Notes under the pieces: model-generated
The model's database searches: none
Seen by the model: the letters and a program-made list of their open reading frames with translations, nothing else
Told to the model about the DNA's origin: nothing
Translations under genes and position numbers: made by a program
From: Saccharopolyspora gloriosae
GTDB lineage: Bacteria; Actinomycetota; Actinomycetes; Mycobacteriales; Pseudonocardiaceae
Length of the DNA stretch: 64,000 nt
Assembly (NCBI RefSeq): GCF_022828475.1
Contig: NZ_CP059557.1
Span: 2,170,001-2,234,000, forward strand
Direction: 5' to 3'
Part shown: one piece after another, positions 25,250 to 32,858 of the stretch
How the letters are laid out: each line of letters starts with the position of its first letter
How positions within the stretch are numbered: position 1 is the stretch's first letter

Positions 25250-26362
25250 TCAAGCAGCCCGACGTGCAGCGAAGCGGTCGTAGGTGGTCATGAGGAATCG
25301 GTGCGCAGGGCGTTCCACGAGCTTGGTGAGCGCCCAGCCGAGCAGCACGCCGTTGACCAGGAACGCCACGGTCTGCAACGTCGGTCCCACGCCGAGGTCC
25401 TGCAGCAGGCGGGAGACCACGTAGCCGAGGGTCTGGTGCATCAGGAACACGCCGTAGGAGATGCCCGCGAACCACTGGATCGGGCGCCGCGCCCACTGGG
25501 GGATGACCCGGTTCCAGTCCGGCCCGCGCGCGGTCAGCGCGACCACGAGCATGCCGACGCAGACCGCGACGGTCGAGCCCCAGTCGGCGACCAGGCCTTC
25601 CGGTGTCTCGGCGTAGTTGTGCAGCGCTTGGCCGAGCATGCAGGCCGCCAGCAGCAGGGCGAAGTGCGGCGTCTTGATGCGCTTGGTCGACCACAGCCAG
25701 ATCGCCACGCCCACCACGAACAGGTGCCAGCGGTGCATTCCGATGCCGTCGACCACGGTCCGGTACCACTCCGGCGGCTGGGTCACGCGCAGCGGCCATT
25801 GCGCGGCCGGGATCAGCACGGCGGTCCACAGCACCAGCAGGATGCGGCGGCCGTGCCCGTAGCGGCTCGCGTACAGCATCGCCGCGGCGCTGAATCCCAT
25901 CAGCTGCAGCGGCACCGTCCAGTGCGAGCCGTCGATGTAGAAGTACTCGGACGGCCGCCAGTTCCACAGCATGAGCAGGTTCGCGGCCAGGTCGGTTCCG
26001 GTCGGGTCGAACCAGCCCTCGATCGGCAGCAGGCTGATGCCCAGGTAGATCACCAGGACCGCGGCGAGGAACGGCGGTAGCAGTCGCGCGATCCGCCCCC
26101 ACCAGTACCGCAGCAGGGTGCCGCGGCCGATCGTCACGCACGCGAAGTACGCGGAGATCACCAGCAGCAGGCTCGCGCCGACCTGGTAGGGGAAGACGAT
26201 GTTGCGCGGGATCAGCTCGGGGTGCAGGTAGACGCTCAGGAACGTCGCGTGGTACAGCATCACGAGTCCCACGCAGCCGGCCCGTACGACGTCCCAGCTG
26301 ATCTTCCGATTGCTCCGCGTGCCCGAGTGAGCTCGTGCGGGCGCAGTGGTTCCTTCAGGCAC
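25250..26362 (-). CDS. Acyltransferase-3 (OafA/YrhL-like) membrane protein
   Basis: 370 residues with about ten membrane spans. N-terminal helix KISWDVVRAGCVGLVMLYHATFLSVYL carries the catalytic-type His (R-x10-H arrangement). GRIARLLPPFLAAVLVIYLG and the F/H-x-W region HWTVPLQLMGFSAAAMLYASRYGHGRR follow, and FAGISYGVFLMHQTLGYVVSRLL near the C-terminus is diagnostic of acyltransferase family 3. Transfers acetyl or similar groups to cell-surface glycans, lipids or antibiotics. Single gene with its own AT-richer upstream region. Acceptor not known. Confidence 0.85.
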   Translation of the reverse strand: MPEGTTAPARAHSGTRSNRKISWDVVRAGCVGLVMLYHATFLSVYLHPELIPRNIVFPYQVGASLLLVISAYFACVTIGRGTLLRYWWGRIARLLPPFLAAVLVIYLGISLLPIEGWFDPTGTDLAANLLMLWNWRPSEYFYIDGSHWTVPLQLMGFSAAAMLYASRYGHGRRILLVLWTAVLIPAAQWPLRVTQPPEWYRTVVDGIGMHRWHLFVVGVAIWLWSTKRIKTPHFALLLAACMLGQALHNYAETPEGLVADWGSTVAVCVGMLVVALTARGPDWNRVIPQWARRPIQWFAGISYGVFLMHQTLGYVVSRLLQDLGVGPTLQTVAFLVNGVLLGWALTKLVERPAHRFLMTTYDRFAARRAA

Positions 26363-26583
26363 GGTATTACGTTACCAATCGCCGTTTTCATCGTTGTGAC
26401 CCAACCGCAGGACAGCGGCCACCCGTCCGAGTGATCAAGGCCATGCTCGAGAGCTGTTGACCTCCACCGCACTGGAAGTCCGAGGCTGATGGGGTCATGG
26501 GCTCATCCCCTGGCCGGGTGAACCGTGGCAGACGGTGAACAGAGCATCAGGCGTGTGCCGAGCGCACGCCGGACGGGAGACCA

Positions 26584-27213
26584 ATGGCTCAGTACGTGCT
26601 GCCCGAGTTGGATTACGACTACGCGGCGCTGGAGCCCGCGATCTCGGGTGAGATCAACGAGCTGCACCACAGCAAGCACCACGCGACTTATGTGAAGGGC
26701 GCCAACGACACGATCGAGAAGATCGCGGAGGCGCGGGACAAGGGTGACTTCGGTTCGATCGTGGGGTTGGAGACGACCCTGGCGTTCAACTTGGCGGGGC
26801 ACTCGCTGCACTTGGTGTGGTGGAAGATCCTGTCGCCGAACGGGGGCGACAAGCCGACGGGTGAGCTGGCGGCGGCGATCGATCAGGACTTCGGGTCGTT
26901 CGACAAGTTCCGGGCTCAGCTGGAGGCGGTGTCCACCACGATCCAGGGCAACGGCTGGGGCGTGCTGGCGTGGGACCCGGTGGGTCAGCGGTTGATCACG
27001 CAGCAGTTGCGTGATCACCACTCGAACCTGTCGATCGCCACGACGCCGCTGCTGGTGTTCGACATCTGGGAGCACGCGTACTACCTGCAGTACAAGAACG
27101 TGAAGGCGGACTACGTCAAGCAGTTGTGGAACGTCGTGAACTGGGACGAGGTCGGCAAGCGCTTCGCCGACGCCCGCGCCGGCTACAACGGTCTGCGCCT
27201 GCCCACCGCCTGA
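26584..27213 (+). CDS. sodA: Superoxide dismutase, Fe/Mn type
   Basis: 209 residues, full length. N-terminal hairpin [40 protein letters not shown]-terminal alpha/beta domain with [15 protein letters not shown]. Metal ligands are expected at His28, His73 (in NLAGHSLH), Asp160 and His164. No signal peptide, so cytosolic. Converts superoxide to oxygen and peroxide. Mn versus Fe preference cannot be decided here with certainty. Monocistronic, with repeat copy D beginning 30 bp after the stop codon. Confidence 0.95.
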   Translation: MAQYVLPELDYDYAALEPAISGEINELHHSKHHATYVKGANDTIEKIAEARDKGDFGSIVGLETTLAFNLAGHSLHLVWWKILSPNGGDKPTGELAAAIDQDFGSFDKFRAQLEAVSTTIQGNGWGVLAWDPVGQRLITQQLRDHHSNLSIATTPLLVFDIWEHAYYLQYKNVKADYVKQLWNVVNWDEVGKRFADARAGYNGLRLPTA

Positions 27214-27242
27214 GGCGCTTCCCCGGCCTGCTCACGGGGTCG

Positions 27243-27355
27243 GGTGGCGGAACCTCAGGTGCTTCCTCGTTGCGGGATCTTTTTCCCGAGTGCTCCGCCA
27301 CGAGGGAGAAGCCGTCCTCGCGAGGAAGCACCTGAGAACCCGCCGGTGGTCGGCT
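27243..27355 (-). repeat. Nested-hairpin repeat element, copy D (short form)
   Basis: Core 27246-27344. The minus-strand outer arm CTCAGGTGCTTCCTCG pairs with CGAGGAAGCACCTGAG (16 bp, perfect); its middle differs from the other copies on both arms. The inner stem is weakened (TTTTTCCCGAG against CGAGGGAGAA). It has the GGCGG/CCGCC ends and the GATCCCGCA and GAGGAC internal-loop strands but lacks the 5' hairpin module of A-C. Between sodA and the convergent AraC-family gene. Confidence 0.85.
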
Positions 27356-27455
27356 CGCTCGGGTGGTCGCCGCTCATCGGCGTCGCCGCTGACAAGACCA
27401 GGATCAGAGCCGGGCTTTTGGACCCGCACCGCCGGGCGGCTCCCGGCTGCCTGGT

Positions 27456-28448
27456 TCAGGCGTTCGAGGCCACTCGGTGTTCGGGGGCGGGGGAGGTGGC
27501 CGCGCGTCGGAACTCGCTCGGGTTGGTGCCCCGGATTCGTTTGAAGGCCGCGCTGAATCCGAACGGGTCCGAGTAGCCCACGGTGCGGGCGACGTCCGCG
27601 ATCGTCACGGCCTCCTTCTCGGCCAGCAGGTCCGCCGCGAGCGTCATCCGCAAGCGGGTCAGGTAGGTCAGCGGTGGTTCGCCGACCAGGTCGGCGAACC
27701 GCTTGGCCAGTGTCGAACGGGACACGCCGGTGCGGTCGGCCAGGGCGCCGACCGTCCACGGTGCCGCCGGTTCGGCGTGCAGCAGGCGCAGCGCGTCGCC
27801 GACCACCGGGTCCCGCTGGGCGGCCCACCAAGCCGGAGGCTCCCCACCGGGCCGGTCGAACCATTCGCGCAGCGTGCACACCAACATCCAGTCCAGCAGC
27901 CGGTCGAGCACGACCTGCTGGCCGGGGGCGTCGACGGCGACCTCGGCGGCGAGGTGCTCCAGCACCGGATCGGCGGTGCCCCCGGCGTCGACGCGCAGCA
28001 CGACGGGCAGCGCGTCGAGCAGCCGGCGGCTCAGCTCGCCGCGCACCGGATAAGCCCCGACGATCAAGGTCGTCGACTCGGCGCCGGTGTCCTCGCCGGG
28101 GTCGTTCCACCCGAGCCGGTGCCGGGTCCCGCCTTGCTCCGGTGTCGCGCAGTCTTCGCCGCACTCGATCGGTTCAGCGGCGGTGCCGACCTCGTTGACG
28201 AAGGTGAAGGCGGTGGGGCCGCGCACGATGATCGTGTCTCCGCTGCGCAGCGGTTCGGGCGGGCGGCCGTCCGGCACGATCCAGCCCGACCCGGTGAGCG
28301 CGGTGCACAAGGTCAGCGGTGCACCATCCACGAAGCTCAGCGCCCACGGCGGAGTCAACGTGGTGCTGCCGAACAACGAGCCGTGAGCCCGCACCCCGCG
28401 GATCAGATCACTGAAGGCGTCCACCTCCGCGAGGTTAGACGAATGCAC
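27456..28448 (-). CDS. AraC-family regulator with N-terminal cupin domain
   Basis: About 330 residues from the GTG at 28448; a GTG at 28424 is an alternative. N-terminal AraC-binding cupin (VDAFSDLIRGVRAHGSLFGSTTLTPPWALSF, LRSGDTIIVRGPTAFTFVNEVG). Double HTH at the C-terminus: WTVGALADRTGVSRSTLAKRFADLVGEPPLTYLTRLRMTLAADLLAEKEAVTIADVARTVGYSDPFGFSAAFKRIRGTNPSEFRR. This cupin_6 type regulator commonly sits divergent to an NAD(P)-binding oxidoreductase, as here: 58 bp separate it from the NmrA-like gene at 28507, its probable target. Confidence 0.88.
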   Translation of the reverse strand: MHSSNLAEVDAFSDLIRGVRAHGSLFGSTTLTPPWALSFVDGAPLTLCTALTGSGWIVPDGRPPEPLRSGDTIIVRGPTAFTFVNEVGTAAEPIECGEDCATPEQGGTRHRLGWNDPGEDTGAESTTLIVGAYPVRGELSRRLLDALPVVLRVDAGGTADPVLEHLAAEVAVDAPGQQVVLDRLLDWMLVCTLREWFDRPGGEPPAWWAAQRDPVVGDALRLLHAEPAAPWTVGALADRTGVSRSTLAKRFADLVGEPPLTYLTRLRMTLAADLLAEKEAVTIADVARTVGYSDPFGFSAAFKRIRGTNPSEFRRAATSPAPEHRVASNA

Positions 28449-28506
28449 AGGCGATCCGGCTTCTCGCCTATGGGATTGTCCGATCCGCCGGTGTTGACTC
28501 GATGTC

Positions 28507-29343
28507 ATGAGCAACGACACCACTCTGGTCCTCGGCGCGACGGGGAAGACCGGCCGACGGGTCATCGCGCGGTTGCGGCTGCGCGGAACGCCGGTGCGCG
28601 CCGCGTCCCGCTCCAGCGAGACCCGGTTCGACTGGTCCGACCCCGGCACCTGGGACGCCGCGCTGCGGGGCGTCGCCGCCGTCTACGTGGTGGCGCCGGC
28701 CGTGCCCGGCCCGGTGCACGAGTTCACGGCGCGCGCCGAGGCCGCCGGGGTGCGGCGGCTGGTCCTGCTCTCCGGGCGCGGCGCCGACACCTGGGGCGAC
28801 TCCTCGTTCGGCCTCGACATGCGTTCCGCTGAGGACGCCGTGCGCGGTTCGGCGCTGGAGTGGACCGTGCTGCGGGCGTCGAACTTCGCGCAGAACTTCG
28901 ACGAGGAGGTCTTCCACGCCCCGCTGCTCGCGGGGGAGCTGGCGACGCCGGCCGGCGCGGTTCCCGAGCCGTTCATCGACATCGACGACGTCGCCGACGC
29001 GGCGGCCCTGGTGCTCAGCGAGCCGGGTCGGCACGCCGGGCGGATCTACGAACTGACCGGCCCGCGTCCGATCCTCTTCGAAGAGGCCGTCGAACTGATC
29101 GCCCGCGGGTCCGGGCGGCCGCTCACCTACCGGAAGATCTCCCCGGACGAATACGCCGCGACGTTGGTCCGGGACGGGTTGAGCGAGGACGACGCCCACC
29201 ACGTCGCCGAGATGTTCGTGCTGATGGAACGCGGCGTGCTCGCCACGACGACGGAGGACCTCGCCGCCTTGCTGGGGCGGGCGCCGCGGACTTTCGAGGA
29301 CTACGTCGTGCGAGCCGCGGCCGCGGGCGCCTGGCGGCGGTGA
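28507..29343 (+). CDS. NmrA-like NAD(P)-binding protein
   Basis: 278 residues. Dinucleotide motif TLVLGATGKTGRRVIARLRLRG (GxTGxxG) at the N-terminus; atypical SDR lacking the YxxxK active site. LVLLSGRGADTWG, EWTVLRASNFAQNFDEEVF and GAVPEPFIDIDDVADAAALVLSEPGRHAGRIYELTGPR are hallmarks of the NmrA/QOR2 group, which reduces quinones or senses NADP(H) redox state. Divergent from the AraC-type gene and followed by a pyridoxamine-oxidase-fold gene on the same strand. Confidence 0.87.
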   Translation: MSNDTTLVLGATGKTGRRVIARLRLRGTPVRAASRSSETRFDWSDPGTWDAALRGVAAVYVVAPAVPGPVHEFTARAEAAGVRRLVLLSGRGADTWGDSSFGLDMRSAEDAVRGSALEWTVLRASNFAQNFDEEVFHAPLLAGELATPAGAVPEPFIDIDDVADAAALVLSEPGRHAGRIYELTGPRPILFEEAVELIARGSGRPLTYRKISPDEYAATLVRDGLSEDDAHHVAEMFVLMERGVLATTTEDLAALLGRAPRTFEDYVVRAAAAGAWRR

Positions 29344-29440
29344 CCGCCCGGCGGAGCCGATCACCTCGACCGCCGTTCGCGGAACAGCAGCCGCGGAACG
29401 TGCAGCTACTCCGGAATTTCCCGCATCTGATCGAAAGGCC

Positions 29441-29878
29441 ATGATGACCACCGACAACAGTTCGCTGACCGCTCAGGACATCGAGTTCCTCCGGCGCCCC
29501 CTGCACGGCTTCCTGTCCGTGGCCGGTGGGCCGCTGCCGCCGCAGCCTCGGCCCGTGTGGTTCGAGGTCACCGACGAAGGCACGATCCAGCTGTTCAACG
29601 ATCCGAAGTCGCTCAAGGTGCGGCGCTTGCGCGAGGATCCGCGCGCGTCCCTCGTCGTCGCCGCCCCGACGGGCGAACGCGAGCACTGGGTGTCGGTCGC
29701 GGGCCGCGCCACGTTGGAATCCGACGGCGGCTACGACCTGTGCGCCCGACTCGGCGCTCGCTACTGGGATCTCGACGACCCGGTTCGCGCCAAGGAACTC
29801 GCCGGGATGCTCGCCGAGCACTGGGTCCGTGTCGTCATTCACCCGGAAAACGTGCGTCGCTTCCGCTTCGAGGGCTGA
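29441..29878 (+). CDS. Pyridoxamine 5'-phosphate oxidase-fold (F420/FMN split-barrel) protein
   Basis: 145 residues. Split-barrel signature: LTAQDIEFLRRPLHGFLSVAGG, PRPVWFEVTDEGTIQLFNDPKSLKVRRLREDPRASLVVAAPTGEREHWVSVAGRATLE. The sequence order resembles actinobacterial PPOX-class F420-dependent enzymes, which use the deazaflavin to reduce small molecules. Cytosolic. Lies between the NmrA-like gene and the LLM F420 oxidoreductase on the same strand with gaps of 97 and 65 bp; possibly a redox group. Confidence 0.8.
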   Translation: MMTTDNSSLTAQDIEFLRRPLHGFLSVAGGPLPPQPRPVWFEVTDEGTIQLFNDPKSLKVRRLREDPRASLVVAAPTGEREHWVSVAGRATLESDGGYDLCARLGARYWDLDDPVRAKELAGMLAEHWVRVVIHPENVRRFRFEG

Positions 29879-29943
29879 GGGGAACAGCGGAGCCGTGTCG
29901 CGGGTTGGGTGTGGTTGAGGGATCCACGATGTGAGGGAGCGGC

Positions 29944-30810
29944 ATGGCGATCGAGATCGGGCGGTTCGGGTTGTGGACCGGGGCGCCCAGCTGGGACGGC
30001 GACACCGTCGAGCACCGGGAAGCCGTGGCGGAGATCGACGAACTCGGGTACGGGGCGTTGTGGCTCGGACTGGCTCCGGGGGATCTGCGGACGGTTCAGG
30101 CGCTGCTGGCCGCGACGAAGAAGCTGGTCGTGGCCACCGGGATCATCAACATCTGGGAGTACCCGGCCGCCGAGGTCGCCGCCGCCTACCAGCGGGTGGA
30201 CCGGGTGCATCCGGGGCGCGCGCTGATCGGGATCGGCCCCAGCCACGCGCCGGTCGTGGAGAACAGCGGCCAGTCCTACGTCAAACCGTTCAGCAAACTG
30301 AAGTCCTATGTGGACGAACTTGACGCCGTCGAGGAGCCGCTGCCGTCGCAGGCGCGGGTGCTGGCCGCGCTCGGGCCGCGGGCGCTGGCGCTGGCGGGGG
30401 AGCGGGCGGCCGGTGCGCACCCGTATCTCACGACGCCCGAGCACACCGCGGTCGCGCGCGAAGTCCTCGGCGACGGCCCGCTGCTGGCGCCGGAGCAGAA
30501 GGTGGTGCTGGAGACCGACCCGGCCGAAGCCCGCGAGATCGCCCGCGACCGGACCGGGCCGTACCTGCAGCTGCCGAACTACCTGAACAACCTGCGACGC
30601 CTCGGCTACACCGACGAGGACTTCGCCGACGGCGGCAGCGACCGGCTCATCGACTCCCTGGTCGCGTGGGGCGACGCGGACACCATCGCCGACCGGGTGC
30701 GGGCGCACCGCGACGCAGGCGCCGACCACGTCACCGTCCAGGTGCTGAGCCGGGGAAGCGACCTGCCTCGGTGGCAGTGGCGCGAACTCGCGCCTGCGTT
30801 GAAGGGCTGA
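29944..30810 (+). CDS. LLM class F420-dependent oxidoreductase (TIGR03620-like)
   Basis: 288 residues, luciferase-like TIM barrel. N-terminus IEIGRFGLWTGAPSW, EIDELGYGALWLG, VVATGIINIWEYPAAEVAAAYQRVDRVHPGRALIGIGPSHAPVV and DTIADRVRAHRDAGADHVTVQVL match the short-form actinobacterial F420 family. Start ATG at 29944 after GGAGCGGC. Downstream is a hairpin at 30876. Second enzyme of this fold in the window (the other is at 945). Substrate unknown. Confidence 0.88.
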   Translation: MAIEIGRFGLWTGAPSWDGDTVEHREAVAEIDELGYGALWLGLAPGDLRTVQALLAATKKLVVATGIINIWEYPAAEVAAAYQRVDRVHPGRALIGIGPSHAPVVENSGQSYVKPFSKLKSYVDELDAVEEPLPSQARVLAALGPRALALAGERAAGAHPYLTTPEHTAVAREVLGDGPLLAPEQKVVLETDPAEAREIARDRTGPYLQLPNYLNNLRRLGYTDEDFADGGSDRLIDSLVAWGDADTIADRVRAHRDAGADHVTVQVLSRGSDLPRWQWRELAPALKG

Positions 30811-30875
30811 TCCCGCTCGGCGTCCCGTCGTCGTGGACGTGGCGGCGCGGTCTCAGCGCGGACGCGGCGGAGCCG

Positions 30876-30907
30876 GGGCCACCGGGTCACGTGACGTCCG
30901 GTGGCCC
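30876..30907. terminator. Hairpin between LLM and HypE-like genes
   Basis: GGGCCACCGG pairs with CCGGTGGCCC around a 12-nt loop that contains the palindrome TCACGTGA. It serves the convergent 3' ends of the LLM and HypE-like genes. Confidence 0.6.
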
Positions 30908-30935
30908 GAGACCCGGATGGGGCCGTGGCGCGGGA

Positions 30936-31862
30936 TCACGTGACGTCCGGTGCCGTGATCCGTCCGATGATCGCGGCCCGTTCGCCGAGCGGATGGGACC
31001 GCATCGCGGTGAGGGCGGCCTGCGCTTGTGCGCCATCGACCACGACGACCGCGCGGCCCGCGCAGGCCACGTGCAGCGGGTCGATGTTGAGGAGTTCCGA
31101 AGCCGTGCGCACCCGGGCGCGGACCGGAATCGCGTTCTCCTCCAGTGCCATCGAGGTTCCGGAGGAGCGCGTGATCTCGTCGAGCACCGCGGCGACCCCG
31201 CCGCGCGCGGGGCAGCGCAGCGCGCGAACCCCGGACGCCGCCGCCAGCACCGGCTCGGCGAGGCCGTGCAGCGCGGCGGTGTCCGAGACGACGTCCGCCG
31301 CGGTCGACTGATCGTCTTGGCCGAGCAGCACGGCGACTCCGTGATCCCCTACCGGCCCGGTCACCAGGACCGCATCGCCCGGCCGCGCCCGCGAAACGCC
31401 CAGCCGGTGCGTGCCGTTGAGCGTCCCGACGCCGGTGGTGTCGATGCGGCAGCCGGTGGCCTCGCCCTTCGCCACGACGTCCGCGCCTCCGCTGACCAGC
31501 CGCATTCCCGCGTCGCCCGCCGCGTTGCCGATCGAACGCGCCACCCGCCGCAGATCGTCGACGGGGAAACCGTCCTCGACGACGAGCCGCACCACCAGAT
31601 ACCGGGGCGTGGCACCGGAAACCGCGAGGTCGTTCACGGTGCCGTGGACGGCCAGGTCGCCGATGTTCCCGCCGGGGAAGAACAACGGCGCCATGGCGAA
31701 CGAGTCGGTGGTGACCGCGATCCGCCCGAGCGAGGCGTCCTCCGGTGGTTCCTCGCAGAACTCCACCAGCATCGATTCGATGAGGTCTCGTTGCGCCGCA
31801 TCGCGGGAGACCCGAGGTTCCTGCCATTCGATGCGGGCGGAAGGCTTGGTCCGCGGTGTCAT
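30936..31862 (-). CDS. AIR-synthase/HypE-like protein lacking the C-terminal Cys tail
   Basis: 308 residues from the ATG at 31862. The PurM-like fold matches HypE, the hydrogenase maturation carbamoyl dehydratase: AVTTDSFAMAPLFFPGGNIGDLAVHGTVNDLAVSGATPRYL, GVGTLNGTHRLGVSRARPGDAVLVTGPVGDHGVAVLL, CPARGGVAAVLDEI. True HypE ends in a Pro-Arg-Ile-Cys tail whose Cys accepts the carbamoyl group. This protein stops soon after AAIIGRITAPDVT and has no such tail, and the early HGxGG nucleotide loop is also missing. No other hyp or hydrogenase gene is nearby. A different substrate, or inactivity as HypE, is likely. Confidence 0.8.
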   Translation of the reverse strand: MTPRTKPSARIEWQEPRVSRDAAQRDLIESMLVEFCEEPPEDASLGRIAVTTDSFAMAPLFFPGGNIGDLAVHGTVNDLAVSGATPRYLVVRLVVEDGFPVDDLRRVARSIGNAAGDAGMRLVSGGADVVAKGEATGCRIDTTGVGTLNGTHRLGVSRARPGDAVLVTGPVGDHGVAVLLGQDDQSTAADVVSDTAALHGLAEPVLAAASGVRALRCPARGGVAAVLDEITRSSGTSMALEENAIPVRARVRTASELLNIDPLHVACAGRAVVVVDGAQAQAALTAMRSHPLGERAAIIGRITAPDVT

Positions 31863-32165
31863 TCGCGCGCCACCTCGATTCCGTCGATGATCAGGACGGT
31901 GTGCGCTGCCAGCCTCGGTCCCCGCCCCGCCGCCCACAAATCGAGCCGCCCTCGTCCGCCTGAACGAGGGACGGCCGGGCCACCTCTCCAGAGTTTCCGG
32001 ATCGCTATTTCCGCTTGCGCACCAACAAAACCGCGACCCGGGGAAATGTCCCCTCGGCCCGTTCCCGCCGGTCGAATGAGGAGTTCATCCGGTACCGCTT
32101 CTGGAGTCGAGGTCGCCTTTGACCGGTAGGGACATTCGCCTGAGGGGATTCGTCAGGTGATCAGG
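31863..32165. other. 303-bp gap between HypE-like and response-regulator genes
   Basis: No gene seen. A minus-strand hairpin at about 31948-31976 (CCCTCGT / ACGAGGG) and a second around 32039-32056 (CGGGGA / TCCCCTCG type) could terminate the response-regulator transcript. The left part should hold the promoter of the HypE-like gene. Confidence 0.4.
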
Positions 32166-32858
32166 TCAGGACGACCAGCGGTAGCGGCGTTCGGGGCGGC
32201 CCGTGCCGCCGTAGCGGAGGCGGACTTCGGCGCGGCCGGTGTCGACGAAGTGCTCCAGGTACTTGCGCGCCGACACCCGCGACAGTTCCGCGAGACCGGC
32301 GCACTCGGTGGCCGAGAGGTCATCGCCGCTCGCCGCGGCCTCGCGCAGCACTCGCTCCACCACGGTCGCCGTCTCGCTCGCCACGCCTTTCGGCGTCGTC
32401 GCGGGACGCGACGGCGTGCCGAAGAGCCGGTCGATGTCCTGCTGAGCGGCGGGGGAGTCGCCCGGGAGTTCGCTGAGCCGGTCGTGCAGCGCCCGAAAGT
32501 GCTCCAGCTGCTCGCGCAGCGCGTCGAAGCTGAACGGCTTGATCAGGTAGTGCAGCGCGCCGCCGCGCACCGCGCCGCGCACCGTGTCCAGGTCGTGAGC
32601 CGCGCTGATGACCAGCACGTCCGGTTCCGCCGACGGCCGCGCGCCGGCGCGCATCGAGCGCAGCACGGCGAGCCCGTCCATGTCCGGCAGGTAGATGTCC
32701 AGCAGCACCAGCTCCGGGCGCAGCTCCTCCACCGCCCGCAGCGCGTCGGTGCCGGAGTGCGCGACGCCCACGACCTCAAAACCGTTGACCCGGCCCACGT
32801 AACCACTGTGGATCTTGGCGACCATGAAGTCGTCGTCCACCACCAGGACCTTGATCAC
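32166..32858 (-). CDS. CitB/DcuR-family response regulator
   Basis: 230 residues. Receiver: VIKVLVVDDD, phospho-acceptor Asp54 in LVLLDIYLPDMDG, LVISAAHD and HYLIKPF. C-terminal HTH of the DcuR/CitB/DctR type: DLSATECAGLAELSRVSARKYLEHFVDTGRAEVRLRYGGTGRPERRYRW. GTG start at 32858 overlaps the kinase stop by 4 bp, so the pair is translationally coupled. It is expected to activate the divergent tctCBA operon when a C4-/C6-carboxylate is sensed. The repeat array upstream of the kinase gene is a candidate binding region. Confidence 0.9.
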   Translation of the reverse strand: MIKVLVVDDDFMVAKIHSGYVGRVNGFEVVGVAHSGTDALRAVEELRPELVLLDIYLPDMDGLAVLRSMRAGARPSAEPDVLVISAAHDLDTVRGAVRGGALHYLIKPFSFDALREQLEHFRALHDRLSELPGDSPAAQQDIDRLFGTPSRPATTPKGVASETATVVERVLREAAASGDDLSATECAGLAELSRVSARKYLEHFVDTGRAEVRLRYGGTGRPERRYRWSS

